Positions 57,805 to 64,000 of a stretch of DNA of 64,000 bases are shown piece after piece. Below the pieces are notes generated by a model. The model saw only the letters and a list, made by a program, of their open reading frames with translations. It did no database searches and was not told the DNA's origin. Source of the DNA: Pseudalkalibacillus hwajinpoensis. Its GTDB lineage: Bacteria > Bacillota > Bacilli > Bacillales > Guptibacillaceae. Made by a program: the position numbers and the translations under genes. The stretch covers positions 1,922,001 through 1,986,000 of the forward strand of contig NZ_JADFCM010000008.1 of NCBI RefSeq assembly GCF_015234585.1, in the 5' to 3' direction. How positions within the stretch are numbered: position 1 is the first letter of the stretch; each line of letters starts with the position of its first letter.

Positions 57805-58905
57805 TTATTTCTGTCGTTTATAAAATGGTGATGGAACAACTTTAGCTCCCACACGTTTGTTACGAATTTCAACATCTAGCTCAGTACCCATTTCTGTAAA
57901 CTCTTTCTTTATTAATACAAGACCAACATTTTTCTTCAAAGTTGGAGATTGTGTCCCAGTAGTAACTTCGCCAATCAATTGTTCCCCTTTGTAAACAGGA
58001 TAGTGGGTCCGCGGAATCCCGCGCCCAGTCATTTCAATCCCAACTAACTTTCGCTCAAGACCATTTTCACGCTGACTTAGTAGAACAGATTTTCCGATGA
58101 AATCAGCTTCTTTACTAGTTTTAACAGCAAAACCTATTCCCGCTTCTAGCGGAGAAATATCTTTCGTTAACTCCTGCCCATAAAGAGCTAGCTTTGCCTC
58201 AAAGCGAAGCGTATCGCGAGCCCCAAGGCCACAAGGTAGAATATTTTCTGGCTCCCCCGCAGCAAGAATCGCCTTCCACAGTGAAGGGGCATCCTCCCAA
58301 GAAGTATACAGTTCAAAACCATCTTCACCCGTATAGCCGGTTCTAGACACTAACGTATTAATGCCCTCAATCACGACTTCATTCTGAAATTTAAAGAAAC
58401 CGATAGTTGAAAGATTCACCTCCGTTAGACGTTGGAGAATCATCTCTGCTTGTGGACCCTGAATAGCAAGTTGGGCCATCTGACTTGATATGTTCTGAAT
58501 AGAAACTCCTTCGATAAGGTGTTTTTCAAGCCAGTCAAAATCTTTCTCAGTGTTAGCGGCATTAACTACCAATAAATAATGGTGTTCTGAATGCTTATAC
58601 ACAAGAAGGTCATCCACAGTTCCGCCATCTTCATAGCACATTGCTGTATATTGAGCACCGTTGACCTTTAGTTTGCTTATATCATTTGTCATCATCTTTT
58701 GAAGGTAATGAAGCGACTGTTCACCACTAACATCAATTTCTCCCATATGAGAAACATCGAATAAACCTGCTCTCGTTCTAACGGCCTCATGCTCTTCTTT
58801 AATACTTGAAAACTGAACCGGAAGAGCCCATCCTCCAAAATCAATTGTTTTAGCGCCCATAGCTTTATAGGTTTCAAATAATGGTGTTTTTAATAGTTCA
58901 CTCAT
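57805..58905 (-). CDS. gcvT: Aminomethyltransferase (T-protein) of the glycine cleavage system
   Basis: 366 aa from the ATG at 58905 (AGGAGGG 6 nt upstream). Tetrahydrofolate-binding fold: [35 protein letters not shown] and [18 protein letters not shown]. It releases ammonia and makes methylene-tetrahydrofolate. First gene of gcvT-gcvPA-gcvPB, directly behind the glycine riboswitch; gcvH is not in this window. Confidence 0.96.
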   Translation of the reverse strand: MSELLKTPLFETYKAMGAKTIDFGGWALPVQFSSIKEEHEAVRTRAGLFDVSHMGEIDVSGEQSLHYLQKMMTNDISKLKVNGAQYTAMCYEDGGTVDDLLVYKHSEHHYLLVVNAANTEKDFDWLEKHLIEGVSIQNISSQMAQLAIQGPQAEMILQRLTEVNLSTIGFFKFQNEVVIEGINTLVSRTGYTGEDGFELYTSWEDAPSLWKAILAAGEPENILPCGLGARDTLRFEAKLALYGQELTKDISPLEAGIGFAVKTSKEADFIGKSVLLSQRENGLERKLVGIEMTGRGIPRTHYPVYKGEQLIGEVTTGTQSPTLKKNVGLVLIKKEFTEMGTELDVEIRNKRVGAKVVPSPFYKRQK

Positions 58906-58955
58906 CTTATTCCCTCCTAAAATCATTCATCTTAAAAAGCGTTTTACCGAAGCAT

Positions 58956-59002
58956 AAAAAAGGACAGAGAAAACCGCTTTAAGTAGCGCGGTTTCTCTGT
59001 CC
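58956..59002 (-). terminator. Expression-platform terminator of the glycine riboswitch
   Basis: GGACAGAGAAACCGC and its partner (58962-58977 with 58988-59002, one bulge) form a 15-bp hairpin followed by six T on the minus strand, about 50 nt before gcvT. Confidence 0.85.
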
Positions 59003-59167
59003 CGTTGACCTGAAAGTTTCTCCTCACATTACGCGAGAATTACATCTTTGGCGGCTATAAAAGCTCTCTCCAGAGGTGCGTCTAGCAAGAGTCTTTTTGC
59101 CTGAGAGATTCACAAATTTGTTTGCTCCTTCGGCGCTGCATATAGCAGTCTCTCCTCTTGCTTTCAT
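59003..59167 (-). promoter_or_regulatory. Tandem glycine riboswitch (gcvT leader)
   Basis: The minus strand shows two aptamer cores. The first has GGAGAGACTGC...GCGCCGAAGGAGCAAAC...TCTCAGGC and closes with GACTCTTGC pairing to GCAAGAGG. The second has CTCTGGAGAGAGC...AGCCGCCAAAG...GAGGAGAAACTTTCAGG. GGAGAG, GCCGAAGG and CTCAGGC are hallmarks of glycine aptamers. A terminator hairpin follows before gcvT, so glycine binding should favour read-through. Confidence 0.95.
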
Positions 59168-59376
59168 TCGCCTATTTTCAGTTTTAAGGTATTGGATTCT
59201 ACTGATTGATTCATACTAATAGTGCTTTCGATTTCAATCCTACCACTACCATAGTGGCATTGGCAACAATCTTTTTAATAATGAAAGTATTTTAACTAAT
59301 ATATTAAACACGAACATTATTATACATTAATCACGTATCATTCGTAAATAATCTTTATCGAGAAAGGGTTTTCATT

Positions 59377-61047
59377 TTGAGAACAGAGTTGAAATTTGAT
59401 CAAGAGTGGACAAACAACTTTCTGAAACAAATTGATGAAGACGGCCCCTGGGCTAACTGGGACCTTTTTAAACTGGCTATTGAGGCTGAGCATCATACAA
59501 CCATCCCCACTTTCGCAGGCTTACAGGCGCCATCACATCTCCCTCATTTAACACCACATCCTTACCAGCTTGAAGCAGCTCGGCGAGTTGTAGAGGAAAT
59601 GAACGGAAAAGCGATTCTAGCAGATGAAGTTGGACTTGGAAAAACCATTGAAGCTGGTTTGATTATTAAAGAATATATGATTCGGGGTCTTGTCAAAAAA
59701 GTCCTGATCCTTGTTCCGGCATCATTAGTATCACAATGGGCTATTGAATTAAATCAAAAATTCTACATTCCAGCTGTAGTCCAGAGGAAAAGCTATGTAT
59801 GGGATCAATGTGACGTTGTGGTTTCATCGATAGATACAGCTAAACGAGAGCCTCATCGCTCAATAGTTTATGAGCAGAACTACGACATGGTTATTATCGA
59901 TGAAGCACATCGTCTAAAGAATAGTCGTACAAAAAATTATGAATTTGTACAGCACTTACCTAAAAAGTTCTGTCTGCTATTAACGGCTACCCCTGTTCAA
60001 AATCGTCTTGATGAAGTCTTTAACCTTGTATCATTATTAAAACCAGGACATCTAGGAAGCTTGGAAAATTTCGAAAAAGACTACAATGGTAAAGAAAAAA
60101 AGCTCGAAGACGAAGAAAGGCTTCGCGCTCTCATTCAAAAAGTGATGGTCAGAAACCGGCGTGAAGATACCGGAATGGACTGGCCAGAACGTATTGTTCA
60201 AACAGTACCTATTACTTTCTCACCTGAAGAAGATGAGCTTTATCGTTCAGTCGAAGCGCTAAAGAAACAGCCAGTGGCTACGAGAAGTCAATTCTCGATC
60301 ATCACTTTACTAAGAGAAATCTGTTCAAGCCGCGAAGCTGCATATATGACATTAAAAAAAATGCTTGATAAAGAACACCTTGACGACTCTTCTCAAACTC
60401 TCATTCAAATGTTAATTAAAAAAATTGAAGGAGTGCCAACAAATTCAAAAGCAGAAAAGGCCCTTGAATTGGTTCAATCAATCGAAGGTAAGGTCATTAT
60501 TTTCACAGAATATCGAGCGACTCAATTATATTTACAGTGGTTTTTAAAAGAGCATGGAATTACGTCTGTCCCATTTAGGGGTGGGTTTAAACGGGGAAAA
60601 AAAGACTGGATGAGAGAACTCTTCAAAAATCACGCAAAAGTCCTCATTGCAACAGAAGCAGGGGGAGAAGGAATCAATCTTCAATTCTGTCAGCACGTTA
60701 TCAACTACGATCTACCTTGGAACCCAATGAGAATTGAGCAGCGCATCGGTAGAATACATCGGCTTGGGCAAGAAAGCGATGTGCACATTTATAATTTTGC
60801 TACGAAGCATACAGTTGAAGAGCATATCCTTACCCTCTTATATGAAAAAATTCAACTATTTGAAAGTGTTATTGGACAATTAGATGAGATTTTGACACGA
60901 CTTGGTATGCGCGATATTGAAAAGCATATTTCTGATATACTTCTACACTCTGAAAGCGAAGGAGAAATCCGAATTAAGATGGAGAATATTAAAGAGCTTA
61001 TCAATTATCAGAAGGAGGAGACAGATGCAACAAGAAAATATTCATAA
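59377..61047 (+). CDS. yqhH: SNF2-family DEAD/DEAH helicase YqhH
   Basis: 556 aa starting with TTG (AAAGGG 8 nt upstream). Helicase motifs: I DEVGLGKT (83-90), II IIDEAHRLKN, III LLTATPVQNR, V-VI TEAGGEGINLQFC and RIEQRIGRIHRLGQ. RapA/HepA-like ATP-dependent translocase acting on DNA or on RNA polymerase; the exact role is unknown. Overlaps yqhG by 23 bp, implying a functional pair. Confidence 0.92.
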   Translation: MRTELKFDQEWTNNFLKQIDEDGPWANWDLFKLAIEAEHHTTIPTFAGLQAPSHLPHLTPHPYQLEAARRVVEEMNGKAILADEVGLGKTIEAGLIIKEYMIRGLVKKVLILVPASLVSQWAIELNQKFYIPAVVQRKSYVWDQCDVVVSSIDTAKREPHRSIVYEQNYDMVIIDEAHRLKNSRTKNYEFVQHLPKKFCLLLTATPVQNRLDEVFNLVSLLKPGHLGSLENFEKDYNGKEKKLEDEERLRALIQKVMVRNRREDTGMDWPERIVQTVPITFSPEEDELYRSVEALKKQPVATRSQFSIITLLREICSSREAAYMTLKKMLDKEHLDDSSQTLIQMLIKKIEGVPTNSKAEKALELVQSIEGKVIIFTEYRATQLYLQWFLKEHGITSVPFRGGFKRGKKDWMRELFKNHAKVLIATEAGGEGINLQFCQHVINYDLPWNPMRIEQRIGRIHRLGQESDVHIYNFATKHTVEEHILTLLYEKIQLFESVIGQLDEILTRLGMRDIEKHISDILLHSESEGEIRIKMENIKELINYQKEETDATRKYS

Positions 61048-61819
61048 TTATCTGCGCTCGTATTTTCTTGCCAATGACTGCCAGATTCGAGAAGAAAAAT
61101 CCGGCTATCTTGACGTCCAATTAACGATTGATCTTGATAAAGAACTAATGAACCGCCCTTTTTATTGGCACTATCTTGAGAAGACTGGTGGTACTCCTCG
61201 ACCAATGACACTCACCCTAATTACAAACCAATCAAGCGATGAAAAAGGGGAGTTCGTTCACTTTGGTGCACCAAGACTACATCAAATTTTCTCATCTACT
61301 AAAAAGCTTGCGTCCTCTATCCGACTTTTTGAGGATGTGCAAACAAATTATCAACAACAATATTCTCTTCATCCATGGCTCTGCCTTAATATTAAAATAT
61401 CTTATCAGTGTGATCGAAAGAAACACCGTCTCCTCTCCCTCGGTCTACACCTTGTAAGCGGAGCGGTTGTTGATGACTTTCACCAGTTATTACTAACAAA
61501 GAAACTCACTCCTAAAATTCCAGATTATGCTTTTACAATAACGCCAATTATTAAACCCTCAAGCGGCTTGAAGAGACTTGAAGATGTGGTAGAAATGCTT
61601 ATTTCACAGGAGGATTTAGAATGGGCAGAAGAAGCAAAAATGAGATGGGCCACTGATTTAAACCTTCTTGATCAATTTTATAACGGAAAAACCAATGATC
61701 AGAGCTATCAAGTTGAAAGAGATGCTCTTCGAAAACAATATGAGCCAACAATTACGGCAGAAATAATTAACGGGGGCATCTTTCATTTAGCACCAGGTAT
61801 TGAGTCACATCCTTCCTAA
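61025..61819 (+). CDS. yqhG: YqhG family protein
   Basis: 264 aa from the ATG at 61025, chosen for AGGAGGAG 4-6 nt upstream; the longer frame back to 60902 lies wholly in yqhH. No recognised catalytic motif. The sequence (IHNYLRSYFLANDCQIREEKSGYLDVQLTIDLDKELMNRPFYWHYLEK) is typical of YqhG, a Bacillus protein always paired with the YqhH helicase. Soluble, probably a helicase partner (inference). Confidence 0.9.
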   Translation: MQQENIHNYLRSYFLANDCQIREEKSGYLDVQLTIDLDKELMNRPFYWHYLEKTGGTPRPMTLTLITNQSSDEKGEFVHFGAPRLHQIFSSTKKLASSIRLFEDVQTNYQQQYSLHPWLCLNIKISYQCDRKKHRLLSLGLHLVSGAVVDDFHQLLLTKKLTPKIPDYAFTITPIIKPSSGLKRLEDVVEMLISQEDLEWAEEAKMRWATDLNLLDQFYNGKTNDQSYQVERDALRKQYEPTITAEIINGGIFHLAPGIESHPS

Positions 61820-61849
61820 ACGAAGAATGTTAAAATTAGCGAATCCATA

Positions 61850-61881
61850 CAAAAAAGCTCAGACGAGTCAGTCCGAGCTTT
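61850..61881 (-). terminator. Terminator downstream of yqzE (comG-aroK side)
   Basis: AAAGCTC-A-GAC...GTC-C-GAGCTTT hairpin; six T follow on the minus strand. Also lies just beyond yqhG, so may serve both. Confidence 0.7.
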
Positions 61882-62062
61882 CATGTTTCTTTTTTTTAAC
61901 AAACATTGAAATCGACATAGGGATAATGCCAAACCATCGAAACAAAAATGGTTGCTTTTTGGCTTTTTTGACAGCACGCTGTTGCTGCCTTTCCTCTTTT
62001 GGTTGATCAATATAAGACACAACTTGCTGAGTCATATATTTCACAAGATCATTTGATGACAT
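61868..62062 (-). CDS. yqzE: YqzE family small protein
   Basis: 64 aa from the ATG at 62062 (AAAGGG 9 nt upstream). SNDLVKYMTQQVVSYIDQPKEERQ, a basic stretch, then LFRWFGIIPMSISMFVKKKK, which may be membrane-inserted. Conserved at the end of comG operons in Bacillus; function unknown. Confidence 0.85.
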   Translation of the reverse strand: MSSNDLVKYMTQQVVSYIDQPKEERQQQRAVKKAKKQPFLFRWFGIIPMSISMFVKKKKHESSD

Positions 62063-62118
62063 CTTGATCACCCTTTAATAGTTGTCTTCTATTTTAAGGA
62101 TGCCCATTTATTCTTTGT

Positions 62119-62616
62119 TTAACCAAGCAGGTTACATATTTCCTTTACAATTCCCCCTACTGAACGTTTCGTTGTGTCAATTTCATATTCTGCTTCACGA
62201 TAGAGTGATAATCGCTCTTTGAATATCGTATGAACCTTATGTTCTAGATCCGCTCCAGCAAGTAAAGGCCTTGATGTATCACCTTCAAGTCGCTTTATGA
62301 TTTCTTCTGGTTCACAATGTAAGTAAATCACCGTTCCATTTTGCTTCATAAATGTTCGATTTTCTTCTTTTAAAACAATCCCACCGCCTGTACTAATGAT
62401 CACGTTTTCAGTTGGTAGATCTTTTAGAGAGGCTGATTCATACGTTCTAAAAGCAAATTCTCCTTCCTCTTCAAAAATGGCAGGAATGGTCTTGCCTTGC
62501 ATTTTCGTAAGATGCTCATCTGTATCAACCGATTTCAGCGATAACGCTTGAGATAATTCCTCACCTATAGTTGTTTTGCCAGAGCCCATAAATCCTGTTA
62601 AATAGACCGCTCTCAT
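62119..62616 (-). CDS. aroK: Shikimate kinase
   Basis: 165 aa. Walker A GFMGSGKTT (8-16), shikimate-binding DTDEHLTK and Arg in FRTYES, GGGIVLKEENR, and the lid arginine in GDTSRPLL. It phosphorylates shikimate in aromatic amino acid synthesis. It overlaps comGG by 4 bp, so it is co-transcribed with competence genes. Confidence 0.94.
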   Translation of the reverse strand: MRAVYLTGFMGSGKTTIGEELSQALSLKSVDTDEHLTKMQGKTIPAIFEEEGEFAFRTYESASLKDLPTENVIISTGGGIVLKEENRTFMKQNGTVIYLHCEPEEIIKRLEGDTSRPLLAGADLEHKVHTIFKERLSLYREAEYEIDTTKRSVGGIVKEICNLLG

Positions 62617-63035
62617 GTTGAACCTTCACTCCATTCTACGACTTGCTTCATCATTTGATTGTATTGAAAAGACGCAGCTACGCGTATTCCATTATCCGTC
62701 GTTCCACTCAACGTAATTTGCAATACATCAGAAGAAGAATTAATCACAGCGCGAACTGTACCTTCATTGTACGTAAACGTTCTCTCCGCACTAGCTCCCC
62801 CTGTTTTCTGTATATATGAAATTGTATCTTTCATACTAAGGACTAGCAAGGTCTGCTTCTTAATTTCTTCCTCTTCACGATCAAGAAAAACTCGCTCATT
62901 TTGTGTCACATTCCATAAATGAAAAACAAACCCAAGAAGCAGCGTACTAATCATCATCATCATAGCCGTCATATAACCTTTTTCATTAAGGTTTATGAGA
63001 CATTTGAAATATAGCGCGCTTTTCTTTCTGTCCAT
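62613..63035 (-). CDS. comGG: Competence pseudopilin-operon protein ComGG
   Basis: About 140 aa from the ATG at 63035 (GAGGTG 10 nt upstream). An N-terminal NEKGYMTAMMMMISTLLLGFVFHLW helix preceded by a G/Y prepilin-like junction, then a soluble domain. Minor pseudopilin for DNA uptake. Overlaps the comGF end by about 50 bp. Confidence 0.85.
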   Translation of the reverse strand: MDRKKSALYFKCLINLNEKGYMTAMMMMISTLLLGFVFHLWNVTQNERVFLDREEEEIKKQTLLVLSMKDTISYIQKTGGASAERTFTYNEGTVRAVINSSSDVLQITLSGTTDNGIRVAASFQYNQMMKQVVEWSEGST

Positions 63036-63405
63036 CAGCAAGTTCCACCTCAACAATCACTCTTCCATCAGTTACTTCAAGAAATAACTCCCGAATGTTC
63101 TGTAATACAATTTCATGCCCAGCATTGTTTACTCTACGCCGAATAGACGATCCGTAGCGTTCGTATCGTATAGTTGTTCCGTTCTTCGACAACATCTCAA
63201 TTCCGCCATTATGGATCTGAATTCGAGAAGATTCACGAACTTCTTTAGAAAACAAATGAAAGAACAATTGTGCTTCCTCATGCTGAAAATCTGCATTCAC
63301 TTCTTGTAAAGAAGCGTTCATTATCAAAGGAAGCACACATACAATCGCAATGAGAATGGTCACAGTTAACATCAATTCTAGTAATGTGATTCCTTTTTCA
63401 TTCAT
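62986..63405 (-). CDS. comGF: Competence minor pseudopilin ComGF
   Basis: 139 aa. A clear type IV prepilin leader, MNEKG-ITLLELMLTVTILIAIVCVLPL, with the conserved Glu at +5, followed by a beta-rich domain. Component of the transformation pilus. Its start overlaps the comGE stop by 8 bp. Confidence 0.92.
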   Translation of the reverse strand: MNEKGITLLELMLTVTILIAIVCVLPLIMNASLQEVNADFQHEEAQLFFHLFSKEVRESSRIQIHNGGIEMLSKNGTTIRYERYGSSIRRRVNNAGHEIVLQNIRELFLEVTDGRVIVEVELADGQKEKRAIFQMSHKP

Positions 63406-63754
63406 TATCTTGCGGTAAGCTTTTACATATCATTGATTCAGTTTTTACTCCCCTATCAAAAGAAACACACACTTTATCAACCATTACTAAAAAGGAAAAT
63501 TTGGAGCCTTCAACGGTTTCGCTTGCAGGTAGAATTCTCCCCTCCAAGACCATTCCCCTCCAGTATTGATCAAGCAATATCACTGCAGTTTTTCGCACAT
63601 GTATCACCTCTCGCTCTTCATAAAGATGGGAATAAATCGGTAATACACTTGAAGATAAGATCGTTAAGATAGAGAGACCCGTTAATGCATCAAGCAAAGA
63701 ATATCCTTTACAACTCTTTAATATAGAAACGACCAGCTCCCACCTGCACCACAA
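63398..63754 (-). CDS. comGE: Competence minor pseudopilin ComGE
   Basis: About 118 aa. The prepilin helix KGYSLLDALTGLSILTILSSSVLP is clear. No ATG lies near it; the TTG at 63754 is chosen because AGGAGG is 9 nt upstream, inside the end of comGD. The frame back to 63775 overlaps comGD further. Small pseudopilin for DNA uptake. Confidence 0.85.
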   Translation of the reverse strand: MWCRWELVVSILKSCKGYSLLDALTGLSILTILSSSVLPIYSHLYEEREVIHVRKTAVILLDQYWRGMVLEGRILPASETVEGSKFSFLVMVDKVCVSFDRGVKTESMICKSLPQDNE

Positions 63755-64000
63755 GTTTATACTCCTCCTTGCCATCCTTTATATAAAGTGTTCCTGCTTT
63801 TTGAACGTTTCCATTCCCCCCAAACACAATTTGATACCCCATTGTTCCTTCATCAATCGTAATATGTTCTGGAATTTCATTCGACTTCACTACCGTAGAT
63901 GCGGTGCCCTGTATACTATACGACCCTTTACTAGGTGAAATGGAAAATCGATACGAGGATTTATTTACATATGCAAGCTCCTGGGTATACCTTAGATCTG
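63708..64000 (-). CDS. comGD: Competence minor pseudopilin ComGD, C-terminal part (cut by window end)
   Basis: The frame is open from the right edge of the window to the stop at 63708, about 97 codons. It gives a beta-rich C-terminal pseudopilin domain (SYRFSISPSKGSYSIQG ... GRFYIKEL). The N-terminal prepilin helix lies outside. Identity follows from position directly upstream of comGE. Confidence 0.85.
   Translation of the reverse strand, partial: DLRYTQELAYVNKSSYRFSISPSKGSYSIQGTASTVVKSNEIPEHITIDEGTMGYQIVFGGNGNVQKAGTLYIKDGKEEYKLVVQVGAGRFYIKEL

Noticed and set aside
1..64000. CRISPR arrays, tRNA/rRNA genes, phage or transposase genes
   Set aside because: None seen; the only repeats are the small palindromic elements listed.

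Overview
The window is chromosomal DNA of a spore-forming, low-GC Gram-positive bacterium of the Bacillaceae. It carries spo0A, spoIVB and the whole spoIIIAA-AH operon, competence pilin genes (comGD-comGG), a leucine-dehydrogenase/bkd operon and many B. subtilis 'yqh/yqj' family genes, in nearly the order known from B. subtilis (yqjE ... yqjA, artPQR, brxB, bkd, spo0A, spoIVB, recN, ahrC, tlyA, dxs, ispA, xse, nusB, acc, spoIIIA, efp, yqh, gcv, comG). Differences from that backbone are a split methylmalonyl-CoA mutase, a B12-dependent ribonucleotide reductase, an extra ABC exporter with its TetR regulator, and above all an OLE RNA with its partner OapA. OLE is known mainly from alkaliphilic, halophilic or anaerobic Firmicutes, so an extremotolerant or marine/alkaliphilic Bacillaceae relative of the Alkalihalobacillus type is likely (inference). 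No phage, transposase, CRISPR array, tRNA or rRNA is seen.

Layout. 1-5.2 kb (minus strand): propionyl/methylmalonyl-CoA operon, namely mutase catalytic subunit, a B12-binding domain fused to methylmalonyl-CoA epimerase, acyl-CoA carboxylase beta subunit and an M20 peptidase. 5.4-7.2 kb: the Prli42 micro-protein, an L,D-transpeptidase and YqjA. 7.4-10.3 kb: arginine-type ABC transporter (artPQR) and bacilliredoxin BrxB. 10.4-20.6 kb: ptb-bcd-buk-lpdV-bkdAA-bkdAB-bkdB for branched-chain amino acid catabolism, with a clear sigma-54 promoter and the activator BkdR upstream. 20.9-25.8 kb: yqzF, spo0A (with a recognisable sigma-H promoter), spoIVB, recN, ahrC. 26-33 kb: nusB-xseA-xseB-ispA-OLE RNA-oapA-dxs-tlyA. 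33-41.3 kb: yqhY-accC-accB, spoIIIAA-AH, yqhV. 41.4-43.9 kb: TetR-ABC exporter cassette with duplicated operators. 44-50 kb: efp, papQ, aroQ, yqhR, divergent yqhQ-yqhP, yqhO, mntR. 50.3-53 kb: class II (B12) ribonucleotide reductase with NrdR boxes. 53.3-59.2 kb: lipM, yqhL, and the glycine cleavage operon gcvT-gcvPA-gcvPB under a tandem glycine riboswitch. 59.4-64 kb: yqhH-yqhG, yqzE, aroK and the comG pilin genes up to a comGD cut by the window end.

How they work together. Bkd oxidation of valine and isoleucine yields propionyl-CoA precursors that the first operon can send to succinyl-CoA. LipM supplies lipoylation needed by both BkdB and the glycine cleavage system. AhrC probably controls the arginine transporter and itself. 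Spo0A, SpoIVB and SpoIIIA act successively in sporulation. The most notable element is the roughly 660-nt OLE RNA, placed between ispA and oapA behind its own sigma-A promoter.
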